A DNA stretch of 64,000 nucleotides. Origin: Bog-473 sp963754445 (lineage in GTDB: Bacteria; Actinomycetota; Acidimicrobiia; Acidimicrobiales; RAAP-2). Below the pieces are notes generated by a model. It was not told the origin of the DNA. It was given only the letters and a program-made list of their open reading frames with translations, and made no database searches. The stretch is taken from the NCBI GenBank assembly GCA_963754445.1, contig CAVWFT010000001.1, forward strand, positions 1,922,001-1,986,000, read 5' to 3'. Positions 9,236-17,125 of the stretch are shown here, piece after piece. Within the stretch, counting starts at the first letter, position 1; every line of letters starts with the position of its first letter. The position numbers and the translations under genes were made by a program.

Positions 9236-10195
9236 GTGGCCCGCGTCCTCGTCACCCGCCGGCTGACGGATGGCGGGACGGATCCTCTCATCGAGGCGGG
9301 TCACGACATCGTCGCACCCGACCCGCCACTCTCGCCGGGCGATCTCGTGGCGATGGCCGGAGAGTTCGACGGGATCGTGTGCCACCTCACCGACCGCATC
9401 GACCGCCCATTGCTCGAGTCCGGGTACGCCGGAAAGCTCCGCGTCGTCGCCAACGCGGCGGTCGGGTACGACAACATCGATGTGGCTGCGGCAGCCGACG
9501 TCGGCGTCACCATCTGCAACACCCCGGGCGTGCTCGATGACACCACGGCCGACCTGGCGTTCCTTCTGATCCTCGCCGCAGCGCGCCAATCCAGCCCGGC
9601 AGAGAGGGATCTGCGCGAGGGGCGCTGGGGTGGTTGGGGCTTCGACACCCACCTCGCCCGCGATGTGTACGGCACGACGCTGGGGCTCGTGGGCTACGGA
9701 CGCATCGCCCGAGCTGTCGCCCGGCGTGCCGCAGGGTTCGACATGGAAGTGCTCCACACCACCCGCCACGACACGGGAGCGCCAGGATTCGTGGCAACGC
9801 TCGACGAGCTGCTCGAGCGCTCCGACATCGTGAGCCTGCACGTGCCGCTGAGCGACTCGACACGGCATCTCATCGGTCCTGCCGAGCTCGCCCGCATGAA
9901 ACCGACGGCGGTACTGGTGAACACCGCCCGCGGTCCCGTCGTGGACGAGGAGGCACTCGCCGACGCGCTGGAGGCGGGCACCATCTACGGAGCAGGGCTC
10001 GATGTGTACGACGGCGAGCCGAAGGTAAATTCTCGACTTCTTGCTGCTCCACACACAACTCTTCTTCCCCACATCGGAAGTGCAACGATCACGACGCGCA
10101 CGCGTATGGGACAACTGGCGTGCCAGGGCGTCTGTGATGTTCTTGCCGGAAGAACGCCATCGAATATCGTTCGTCCAGTGATTTCCCCCACCTAG
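9236..10195 (+). CDS. D-2-hydroxyacid dehydrogenase (glyoxylate/hydroxypyruvate reductase type)
   Basis: NAD(P)-dependent 2-hydroxyacid dehydrogenase, 319 residues, GTG start at 9236 immediately after the cupin stop. It has a nucleotide-binding LGLVGYGRIARAVARRA (G-x-G-x-x-A variant) near 145-160, catalytic Arg in NTARGPVVDE, Glu in DVYDGEP, and the proton-donor His in LLPHIGSAT. These match the glyoxylate/hydroxypyruvate reductase branch, which reduces 2-oxoacids to D-2-hydroxyacids. Together with the adjacent AllA-like gene this suggests, but does not prove, handling of glyoxylate. The last 180 bases are noticeably less GC-rich than the rest of the gene and run into the AT-richer block that follows. 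Confidence 0.87.
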   Translation: MARVLVTRRLTDGGTDPLIEAGHDIVAPDPPLSPGDLVAMAGEFDGIVCHLTDRIDRPLLESGYAGKLRVVANAAVGYDNIDVAAAADVGVTICNTPGVLDDTTADLAFLLILAAARQSSPAERDLREGRWGGWGFDTHLARDVYGTTLGLVGYGRIARAVARRAAGFDMEVLHTTRHDTGAPGFVATLDELLERSDIVSLHVPLSDSTRHLIGPAELARMKPTAVLVNTARGPVVDEEALADALEAGTIYGAGLDVYDGEPKVNSRLLAAPHTTLLPHIGSATITTRTRMGQLACQGVCDVLAGRTPSNIVRPVISPT

Positions 10196-10276
10196 CGACC
10201 GTTCTCATTGCGTGCCGCGAAGTCGTCGGCACGAAGGACCGGATTACGATCGGCCCGCAATTCGAGGACGCTCTAG

Positions 10277-13200
10277 GTGGAAGAGATGCGAAGAGTCCAG
10301 GGCATTGCCATCACCGCGCTCTGCTGCATGACGCTGCTCGGCCTTGCAACGACGTTCGGGGTTTACGGGAGCGCAGCTCCCGCTGGCGCCACCACCCCGC
10401 AGTGGCAAACGACGGCGTCCTTCTCACCCCTGGCGAACGTCCGCGCCGTGTCGTGCGCTCCGAGTGCGTCTGCCAGTTCAACGACATGCGTGGCCGTTGG
10501 TGACAATGGAGCGGGAGCTGCATCGATCATCGTCACCAACAATGGAGGCGCTGGTTGGACAAGCATCACGCCGCCGACCGGGGTCGCCAACTTCAATTCA
10601 ATCTCGTGCCCCTCCGCCATTATCTGTTATTCCGGTGGCAGTTCAGGCATCCTGAAGTCCTCCAACGGCGGTGACTCGTGGAGCGTCCAAAAGGCGACGG
10701 TCTATGCGCAATCGATCTCATGTTTCTCGATTGATCAGTGTGATGCGGTAGTGAACGGGACCATCGAGACAACTACGAACGGCCAGACCTGGACCACCCA
10801 ATCACCGCCCGTAGGCACATCTGACTTGACGTCCATCTCGTGCCCAAACCAAATCACTTGTGTCGCGATCGGACTGTTTGACGGAAACCCAGCCGTTGTC
10901 GGAACTCAAAATGGGGCGACTTGGACGGTCCTCGACCAACCGAACGTCGGAAATCTGGCGTCGATCTCGTGCTCAAGCGCGACGGATTGCGTCGCCGTTG
11001 GAGTCGGACTGAGTGGATCAACGACGTCGGTCAATGCCTCCGGCTTTTCAAATTGGACTGAGCCCACCTCCATGCCCCAAGGGATACAACTCGACTCGGT
11101 TGTTTGCCCCGCACCGGTCATCTGCCTTGCAGTGGGAACCAACCAGAACTCGACGCCCTATGCCGTCGGAACCTTGAATAATGGGATGACGTGGACCACT
11201 CAGCCGACACCTTCGACTGCCGTGGACCTCAAAGGTCTCTCTTGCTCGACGTCACTCATGTGTGTGGCCGTTGGAGATAGCGGCGTCGTTGGAACGGGCT
11301 CGGTAATTGTCAGCACCACCACCGGCGGACTTTCGTGGACCGGCGACTCGGCACCTGCGGGAGTCGGGACAGTCACAATGCCGACATGTCCCACAAACGC
11401 GGAGTGTCTCTCGACGGCGGTGGGCTCCCTATTGACATCCTCAAATAGTGGTCACCGCTGGAGTACCCAGGCGCTCCCGACAGGGGTAGTTGGACTAAAT
11501 GCGATCTCTTGCACGTCCAGCGCCGCATGTACAGCCGTTGGGTTTGGCTCATTCGGAGTCGGAGAAATAGTTGCGACAAAGAACGGTGGATCAACCTGGA
11601 CCAGTGAATCCATCCCGCCGGGAATAGGCGCCCTAACTGCCATTGACTGCTCCAACAACGACACCTGTTTCGCCGTTAGCCGCGCTGCCGGCGGTTCTCC
11701 AAGTGTCCTTAAGACAACAAGCGGTGGCACAGTTTGGTCTCGACTCGCAATTCCGTCCACGGTTTCTAACTTCAGTTCAATCTCATGCGCTAGCAACATC
11801 ATCTGTACTGCTACCGGGGCCTCGGCGAGCGGACCTGATGCAGTCGTCATGGGAACATCTAACGGCGGATCGACCTGGACAACCGAGTCGATCCCTGCTG
11901 GAGTAAGCACACTCAACAGCGTGTCGTGCACCAGCGGCACAACATGTCTTGCCGTGGGCTCAACTGTGCTGGAGACCACAGACGGCGGGTCGAATTGGCT
12001 GAAGCTTGGCGATCCGTTGGGTGCAGCGACATTGACCTCCGTCGACTGCACGACGACGGAAAACTGCACAGCGGTCGGAGGGTCGTCAATCGTCATTACG
12101 ACCAATGGAGGTAACACGTGGAGCAGCCAGGCAGTGCCGTCTGGCGTGGAGAGCCTGTCAGGCGTGACATGTAAAGGACCGGCCAACTGCGTTGCCACCG
12201 GAACGAACACGCGGGCTGGAGGCATGATCGTGACTCTGCTGGCTCCGCCGAACGTCACCACGACCAGCTTCAGTGGAGGCACAATCGGCGTTCGGTACTC
12301 GGACACGCTAAGCGCATCGGGCGGACTGGCCCCCTATTCATGGAATCTCACCGGGGGATCTCTTCCCCCGGGACTTCATCTGGCGGCTGATGGGACGATC
12401 AGCGGCATCCCAACAATCTCCGGCGAGTACACCGCCACCTTTACCGTCACGGATGCAAACGGACTCTCGAGCAATAGCAGCTCCCTCACCCTGGGGATCG
12501 AACCGCTCGGTGCCCCGGGTTACTGGGAAGTTGCCAGTGACGGAGGCATTTTTAGCTACGGGGGCGCGCCTTTCTACGGTTCAACCGGCGGCATTCACCT
12601 CAATGAGCCGATTATTGCCATGGCGGCGACACCGGACGACCGGGGGTACTGGCTGTTGGCCTCCGACGGCGGCATCTTCTCGTTCGGCGACGCGATCTTT
12701 TACGGATCAACGGGTGGGATGCATCTCAACGAGCCGATCGTTGCAATGGCACCCACGCCGGATGGAAAGGGCTACTGGCTCGTCGGCTCCGACGGTGGTG
12801 TCTATTCGTACGGAGACGCCAGCTTCTACGGTTCGACCGGTGCCCTCACACTCGACAAACCCATCGTCGGCATCGCATCCACCATCGACGGGGGTGGCTA
12901 TTGGCTGGTTGCTTCCGATGGCGGCATCTTCTCCTTCGGGGATGCGGCCTTCTTCGGTTCGGCGGGAGGCCTCCCGTTACAGCGTCCGATCGTCGCCATG
13001 ACGCCGTCGCCGACGGGCAACGGGTACTGGCTCGTCGCTTCTGACGGCGGAATCTTCAGCTTCGGTACCGTTGGCTACTTCGGTTCGACGGGCGGGCTGC
13101 CCTTGAACGCCCCCATCGTTGGGATGCAACACACCGCCGACGGGCAGGGCTATTGGCTCGTGGGCCAGGACGGCGGCATCTACAGCTTCGGAGATGCCGC

Positions 13201-13282
13201 CTTCTACGGTTCCGCCGGCGGCATCAGGCTCAATCGGCCAGTTGTCGGGATGGCGGCCATCCAATCACTGGGGGTCACCTGA
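10277..13282 (+). CDS. Large secreted repeat protein: Cys-paired sialidase-like repeats, Ig-like domain, six C-terminal blades
   Basis: 1001-residue exported protein starting at GTG 10277, with a signal peptide over about residues 1-38 (basic start, hydrophobic core, AGA-type end). Residues about 45-655 hold more than ten repeats of roughly 45 residues. Each has a Cys pair (SISC-x6-C-xAVG) followed by T-x-NGG-x-x-W-T, as in BNR/sialidase-like propellers. Residues about 659-741 resemble a He_PIG Ig-like domain (YSWNLTGGSLPPGLHL, GTISGIP). Residues about 743-1001 are six tandem copies of a 42-residue unit built on GYWLVASDGGIFSFGDA and FYGSTGG. No catalytic residues are recognised; a cell-surface role is likely. 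Base composition is more AT-rich than in neighbouring metabolic genes. Confidence 0.85.
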   Translation: MEEMRRVQGIAITALCCMTLLGLATTFGVYGSAAPAGATTPQWQTTASFSPLANVRAVSCAPSASASSTTCVAVGDNGAGAASIIVTNNGGAGWTSITPPTGVANFNSISCPSAIICYSGGSSGILKSSNGGDSWSVQKATVYAQSISCFSIDQCDAVVNGTIETTTNGQTWTTQSPPVGTSDLTSISCPNQITCVAIGLFDGNPAVVGTQNGATWTVLDQPNVGNLASISCSSATDCVAVGVGLSGSTTSVNASGFSNWTEPTSMPQGIQLDSVVCPAPVICLAVGTNQNSTPYAVGTLNNGMTWTTQPTPSTAVDLKGLSCSTSLMCVAVGDSGVVGTGSVIVSTTTGGLSWTGDSAPAGVGTVTMPTCPTNAECLSTAVGSLLTSSNSGHRWSTQALPTGVVGLNAISCTSSAACTAVGFGSFGVGEIVATKNGGSTWTSESIPPGIGALTAIDCSNNDTCFAVSRAAGGSPSVLKTTSGGTVWSRLAIPSTVSNFSSISCASNIICTATGASASGPDAVVMGTSNGGSTWTTESIPAGVSTLNSVSCTSGTTCLAVGSTVLETTDGGSNWLKLGDPLGAATLTSVDCTTTENCTAVGGSSIVITTNGGNTWSSQAVPSGVESLSGVTCKGPANCVATGTNTRAGGMIVTLLAPPNVTTTSFSGGTIGVRYSDTLSASGGLAPYSWNLTGGSLPPGLHLAADGTISGIPTISGEYTATFTVTDANGLSSNSSSLTLGIEPLGAPGYWEVASDGGIFSYGGAPFYGSTGGIHLNEPIIAMAATPDDRGYWLLASDGGIFSFGDAIFYGSTGGMHLNEPIVAMAPTPDGKGYWLVGSDGGVYSYGDASFYGSTGALTLDKPIVGIASTIDGGGYWLVASDGGIFSFGDAAFFGSAGGLPLQRPIVAMTPSPTGNGYWLVASDGGIFSFGTVGYFGSTGGLPLNAPIVGMQHTADGQGYWLVGQDGGIYSFGDAAFYGSAGGIRLNRPVVGMAAIQSLGVT

Positions 13283-13307
13283 GCCCAGCCAGGTACGATC
13301 GGTCATC

Positions 13308-13766
13308 GTGACGCGGCATTCGCTCTCCCATGAGGAGCACTTGGGGGAGGCGGCTACCGTCGAAGATGCCCTCGACCTGGTCAGGCAACACGGAGGGAGA
13401 GTGACGACGTCGCGTCGTCTCCTCCTCCGGGCACTCTTCGCGAACAAGACCCACAGGACGGCGGAAGACTTGGCCGCTGAAGTCCAGACCGAAGCCCCCG
13501 ACATCCACATCTCCACCATCTACCGAAATTTGGAAGAGCTGGAGAAGCTCGGTGTCGTTGTGCACTCGCACTTCGGACACGGCCCTGCGACGTACCACTT
13601 GGCCATGTCGGTCCACGGGCATCTCGTGTGCGAGGAATGCGGCACCCTCATCGAGGCACCGGACACGCTGTTCGATGGACTGGCCAAAGCAGCCCAGGAC
13701 CAATTCGGCTTCGCCATCGATCCGCACCACTTCGCGCTGCTCGGCAGGTGCGCCAAATGCAGATGA
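13308..13766 (+). CDS. Fur family metal-responsive regulator
   Basis: 152-residue Fur/Zur/Nur-type repressor, GTG start at 13308, 25 bases after the secreted protein's stop. An N-terminal winged helix (GGRVTTSRRLLLRALF, then AEDLAAEV and HISTIYRNLEELEKLGVV) contacts DNA. The C-terminal dimer domain has the metal ligands in VHGHLVCEECG and the structural pair C-x2-C near the end (GRCAKC). Which metal it senses cannot be decided; the double CxxC indicates a structural zinc. It has its own start and no obvious operon partner downstream. Confidence 0.88.
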   Translation: MTRHSLSHEEHLGEAATVEDALDLVRQHGGRVTTSRRLLLRALFANKTHRTAEDLAAEVQTEAPDIHISTIYRNLEELEKLGVVVHSHFGHGPATYHLAMSVHGHLVCEECGTLIEAPDTLFDGLAKAAQDQFGFAIDPHHFALLGRCAKCR

Positions 13767-13784
13767 CTGACGAGCGTGACCGTC

Positions 13785-14051
13785 TTACTGTTCCAGATTC
13801 ACAACTTCCATGATGTCCATCGACGAAGGCACGATACCGATCTCTTGGAGAACCGGACCCAGAAACTTCCCGAAGGCGTCGTAGCTCTCCTGGGAATCCC
13901 AGATCTCGAAGACCATGAGCTGCCCATCTTCTCCAAAGCATGAGTGGTGCTTGCGCCCCTCCACATTTGCCCCAGACGCTTCCAGGTCCTTACGAGCCTT
14001 GTTGTAGTTGTCGATGGTCAACGTCTCAGGCTTTACATAGACAGCGATCAT
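13785..14051 (-). CDS. Small antibiotic-biosynthesis-monooxygenase-like (dimeric alpha-beta barrel) protein
   Basis: 88-residue protein, ATG 14051 preceded by GAGAGG. The beginning MIAVYVKPETLTIDNYNKA, the middle VFEIWDSQESYDAFGKFLGP and the overall length fit the ABM/dimeric alpha-beta barrel superfamily. Its members act as small monooxygenases or as stress and ligand-binding proteins. No catalytic residue can be pinned down. It stands alone, convergent with the Fur-family gene and followed upstream by a long non-coding stretch. Confidence 0.7.
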   Translation of the reverse strand: MIAVYVKPETLTIDNYNKARKDLEASGANVEGRKHHSCFGEDGQLMVFEIWDSQESYDAFGKFLGPVLQEIGIVPSSMDIMEVVNLEQ

Positions 14052-14780
14052 GGTGGACCTCTCTGACTAGATACTCACGCCGAAAGTCGGCGTTGCATGA
14101 GTGACGCACGCACGAGCCAGGCGAAAGCGCCTCAGGCGCACCCAGAGACGACTGCAAGAGCAGTAGCGGTGAACGAATGTCCCGAGCTCTTCGACCTTTA
14201 CGACCAAAGAGATTGGAGCGTATGCGTCCTCAATGGGCAACGTAACAGGTAGCACCCCCGAGCGCTTGTGAAAGTTCAACAGCAACGAGCCGGACCACAC
14301 GCGCCGTGACTTTCAGGGAGAAAAGAGGCTTGGCGTTGTTCGACAGTCCGGCTTGTGGAAAGAATCGGTTAACTGAGAATGCCATGAGTGCTCGAGCCCG
14401 GAATCTCGACGACGTGCGCCGATCGAAAACGTTCGGCCTTCGCTGTTTTCCATTGCCGGCGCAGCATTTCGATCGAGTCGCTGCTGCTCGTAGCCACAAG
14501 CGCGCCGTCGTCGGTCGACGTTGATTCGTCGCACCGTCCTTCGAAGGAGTCGTAATTCGGCCGCAGCCACGCCGCTCGCATGCTCGACGCCTCCGCCTTC
14601 CGTTGGCAGTCTGGCTGTAACCGACATTGCACATTGCACATTGCGGCCAGTAAGCACTTAGCGAGGGGTACATCCTGCGCAGCTGCGCCCCACGCCTTTG
14701 ACCGAGGGGATCTGGACTTATCGGCGTGAGTGCAGTTCCAGCCGGGGACACGCTGCGGGGACGACGGGGGTGGGGACACG
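14052..14780. other. Long AT-richer intergenic stretch with no convincing gene
   Basis: 729 bases without a supportable gene. Short open frames on both strands have poor codon use and no start signal. It holds the promoter side of the small minus-strand gene, two compact hairpins (ACGCCGA-aag-TCGGCGT at 14077-14093 and AGGCG-aaag-CGCCT at 14119-14132), and three tandem copies of ACATTGC at 14624-14644. The last 50 bases hold the leader of the DUF11 protein gene with a GGGGGTGGGGA ribosome-binding site. Confidence 0.5.
14624..14644. repeat. Three perfect tandem copies of the heptamer ACATTGC
   Basis: Copies at 14624-14630, 14631-14637 and 14638-14644, inside a non-coding stretch 137 bases upstream of the DUF11 protein start. 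Could be a simple slippage repeat or closely spaced binding sites. Confidence 0.7.
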
Positions 14781-16568
14781 ATGGCACTGAGGCGGACGAA
14801 GATTTGGAAATCGATGACGTTGGCGGCGTGCACCGCCATGATCATGCTGGTTGGCCTCGCGGGAGCCGGAGCCGGGTCGACGCTGGCCGCAGCTTCACCG
14901 AAGCACATCGCGAAGCCGTCTGCCGTGATACTTCAGGGTGACGACGGCTCCGTCATCAACGCAACCACGTCGAAAGGCGCCGGAGCGCAGACGGTGTCTG
15001 GAACGATTTCTTGGAATCGAAGCATCAACACAGCTCTGCCGGGATATCCCACCTGCACGATCAACAGCTTTACGGCTACCGAGCAAGGAACGATCCAACT
15101 AAGCAATCTCCCTGTCACTTCGGCGGAGTCCGAATACACGGTCCCGTACTCTGCGAGTTTCTCGTACTCCGATGACCAGGGCCCCGATCCGAATGATCCG
15201 AATGAATCTCAGTCCCAATGTGTTGGATGGGATGACACGTCGGGTTCGTGGTCGGGTAGCGGAACCGTGACCGTCGTGGTGCAGGCGGGATATAACGTGC
15301 CGTACCCAGCCGTGATCGTTCAAGCCTTCGATTACTCAGAGCTGACGGGCACCGAAACACAATTGGATCCACGATTTCCGGCTTGCACGTCTCCAACCTG
15401 GACTCCACAGATCTACTCGGCCCAATCGGGTGTGGGGCCATACACCTATGAGTTGACGAACGGTTCGTTCTCAGGCTCGCAACCAATGGATGAAGCAGAC
15501 TTGGATGCAGCCAACTGCAATGACAACGTCAGAGGCTATTTCTTCGACGTCGATCCGCCGGTGACCGTGACCGTGAATCTCAATGAAACGCAAGGCGCCG
15601 ACCTATCACTCAAGGTCACCCGAAATGTCCCAGTCGTGCTCAATGGACAGGTTGCCCGCTATACGATCGCCCTCCAGAATCTGGGGCCAGCCCCAGCGAC
15701 GGGTGTCGTGGTGACCGGCACTCTTGCCCAGTACCTGACCATGTACACGCGGGCCACGATCGGAAGTAGTCAGTGCACCACAGGTTCCACATTTACATGC
15801 GATCTGGCAACGATGGCGGTTGGAGCAACGGTACCCATCACGTTTCGAGCTGTTGGGATCGGAAATAGCCAAGGACCTGCGCAGGGAGACATTGCAGTCA
15901 ACGTGAGCTCGACGTCGACCGATCCGAAGTCCAAGAACAACCTTGTCGACCAGACAATCACGGCCAATTCCCCGGCTGTGTCCGCCTCCCTCCCGTCCGA
16001 CCCGACTCTTCCCGACTCGACCAATGACAACTCCGGCGTGACCTCGGTTCCCGGCGCTCCCGCCGCGAGCCCGAAGTTGCTCGGCGTCCCGACGACAGGA
16101 TCCTTGGTGAACCCGGCAGCCCACAACACGCTGCCGTCTGACTGCGCAGCTGGGTTGAAGAGTGTCCCGATAGGCAACGGCTCCTATAACGGTTGTTCCA
16201 GGTTGTTCTGTGGCGCTGATGGAACAGGTTCGGGCGATGGATTCGGTGGGGTGAGGGTGGATGCCTGGGAGAGTGGGCACAGCGGCATCAACGAGTTCCA
16301 GGTGACATATGCACTCTGGGACGATCAGAACGGATGGGAAGACAGCGGTCTCCCGCACTACACGGACACGTCTTACGTCGTGGCCAACAACAGCGGTACC
16401 AATTGGTATGTCGCCTATCACCAATTCGACTTCTCGGACGTGGACACAGGAGACGCCTACCGCGTCGCATATGAGGTCCAGTGGCTCCACAAGGGACATG
16501 TGTTGACGAGCACCCTTGCGAGCACGGGCTGGCGTTGGGATCCGAACGCGACTTGCATCGCCTCCTGA
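14781..16568 (+). CDS. Secreted protein with a DUF11 (conserved repeat) domain
   Basis: 595-residue exported protein. ATG 14781 is chosen because it follows GGGGGTGGGGACACG and starts a good signal peptide (MALRRTKIWKS, hydrophobic core, cleavage near residue 40). An in-frame ATG 51 bases earlier has no such support. The central part, about residues 275-390, is a DUF11 domain: GADLSLKVTRNVPVVLNGQ, then YTIALQNLGPAPATGVVVT, NLGP being the hallmark. That Ig-like module is common in bacterial surface proteins. Flanking parts are Ser/Thr-rich and unassigned; several Cys pairs suggest disulphides. The likely location is the cell surface or the medium. Confidence 0.82.
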   Translation: MALRRTKIWKSMTLAACTAMIMLVGLAGAGAGSTLAAASPKHIAKPSAVILQGDDGSVINATTSKGAGAQTVSGTISWNRSINTALPGYPTCTINSFTATEQGTIQLSNLPVTSAESEYTVPYSASFSYSDDQGPDPNDPNESQSQCVGWDDTSGSWSGSGTVTVVVQAGYNVPYPAVIVQAFDYSELTGTETQLDPRFPACTSPTWTPQIYSAQSGVGPYTYELTNGSFSGSQPMDEADLDAANCNDNVRGYFFDVDPPVTVTVNLNETQGADLSLKVTRNVPVVLNGQVARYTIALQNLGPAPATGVVVTGTLAQYLTMYTRATIGSSQCTTGSTFTCDLATMAVGATVPITFRAVGIGNSQGPAQGDIAVNVSSTSTDPKSKNNLVDQTITANSPAVSASLPSDPTLPDSTNDNSGVTSVPGAPAASPKLLGVPTTGSLVNPAAHNTLPSDCAAGLKSVPIGNGSYNGCSRLFCGADGTGSGDGFGGVRVDAWESGHSGINEFQVTYALWDDQNGWEDSGLPHYTDTSYVVANNSGTNWYVAYHQFDFSDVDTGDAYRVAYEVQWLHKGHVLTSTLASTGWRWDPNATCIAS

Positions 16569-16626
16569 GGCACGGGATCGGTCTCAGAACGGACGAATGG
16601 CCCGACGTCGGATCAGGGAATCGCCC

Positions 16627-17118
16627 TCACCATTGATCTGACCGGGCCAGCGTCCGCTCCAAGATCCCCAGCGTCGCCCGCAGGGCCAGTTCCGACATGA
16701 CCGGGAAGATGCCGGCCTCCCGCCATGTCGGATCGATGGCGGACCAGTCGTAGTACGACGTGACGAGCGTGCCGCCATCGACCGGTTCGAGGGTGTAGCC
16801 GTACACGTGCCCGATGGGCGGCTTGATCGTCCCCTCAATGGTCCAGGCGATCTCGCGGTCGCGTTCGAACGTCGTGATGATCACCGTCACGTCGTAGCGG
16901 CCCATTGGGTAGTCATTGAGCGACTCACGGTCCATGTGGACCACGAAGCTGTCCCCGACCGCCGCAGCCGGCTTGCCGGTGGAACTCTGCAACATGCCCG
17001 AGCTGTCGATGGTGACATGACCCTCGGGGTCGGTCAGGAGGGAGAAGATCCTTCCCGCCTCCACCGGAATCATCCGTCGGACTTCCATCCGCTCCACTGG
17101 TTCGGCTGTGTCGGTCAT
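16627..17118 (-). CDS. SRPBCC (polyketide cyclase/START-like) protein
   Basis: About 163 residues, ATG 17118, starting seven bases after the MFS transporter stop on the same strand. The helix-grip pattern is visible: an N-terminal strand VERMEVRRMIPVEAGRIFSLLTDPEGH, central strands with YDVTVIITTFERDREIAW, and a long C-terminal helix ending in LGILERTLARS. Such proteins bind hydrophobic ligands; no catalytic assignment is possible. It is the third gene of a MarR-MFS-SRPBCC operon, so a role linked to the exported compound is plausible. Confidence 0.78.
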   Translation of the reverse strand: MTDTAEPVERMEVRRMIPVEAGRIFSLLTDPEGHVTIDSSGMLQSSTGKPAAAVGDSFVVHMDRESLNDYPMGRYDVTVIITTFERDREIAWTIEGTIKPPIGHVYGYTLEPVDGGTLVTSYYDWSAIDPTWREAGIFPVMSELALRATLGILERTLARSDQW

Positions 17119-17125
17119 CGCCGCA

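Noticed and set aside
8816..10114. Possible large minus-strand protein extending the AllA-like frame upstream through the cupin and dehydrogenase genes
   Set aside because: The extension is antisense to two well-supported genes and has no protein character. The real gene begins at or just below 8815.
10277..13282. Enzymatic sialidase function for the BNR-like repeats
   Set aside because: Repeats resemble Asp-box-like blades, but no catalytic Arg triad or Tyr/Glu pair could be found. Only a structural similarity is claimed.
14306..14524. Short plus-strand open frame in the 14 kb spacer
   Set aside because: Its start lacks a ribosome-binding site and the translation has no family resemblance; several frames of similar length overlap it on the other strand.
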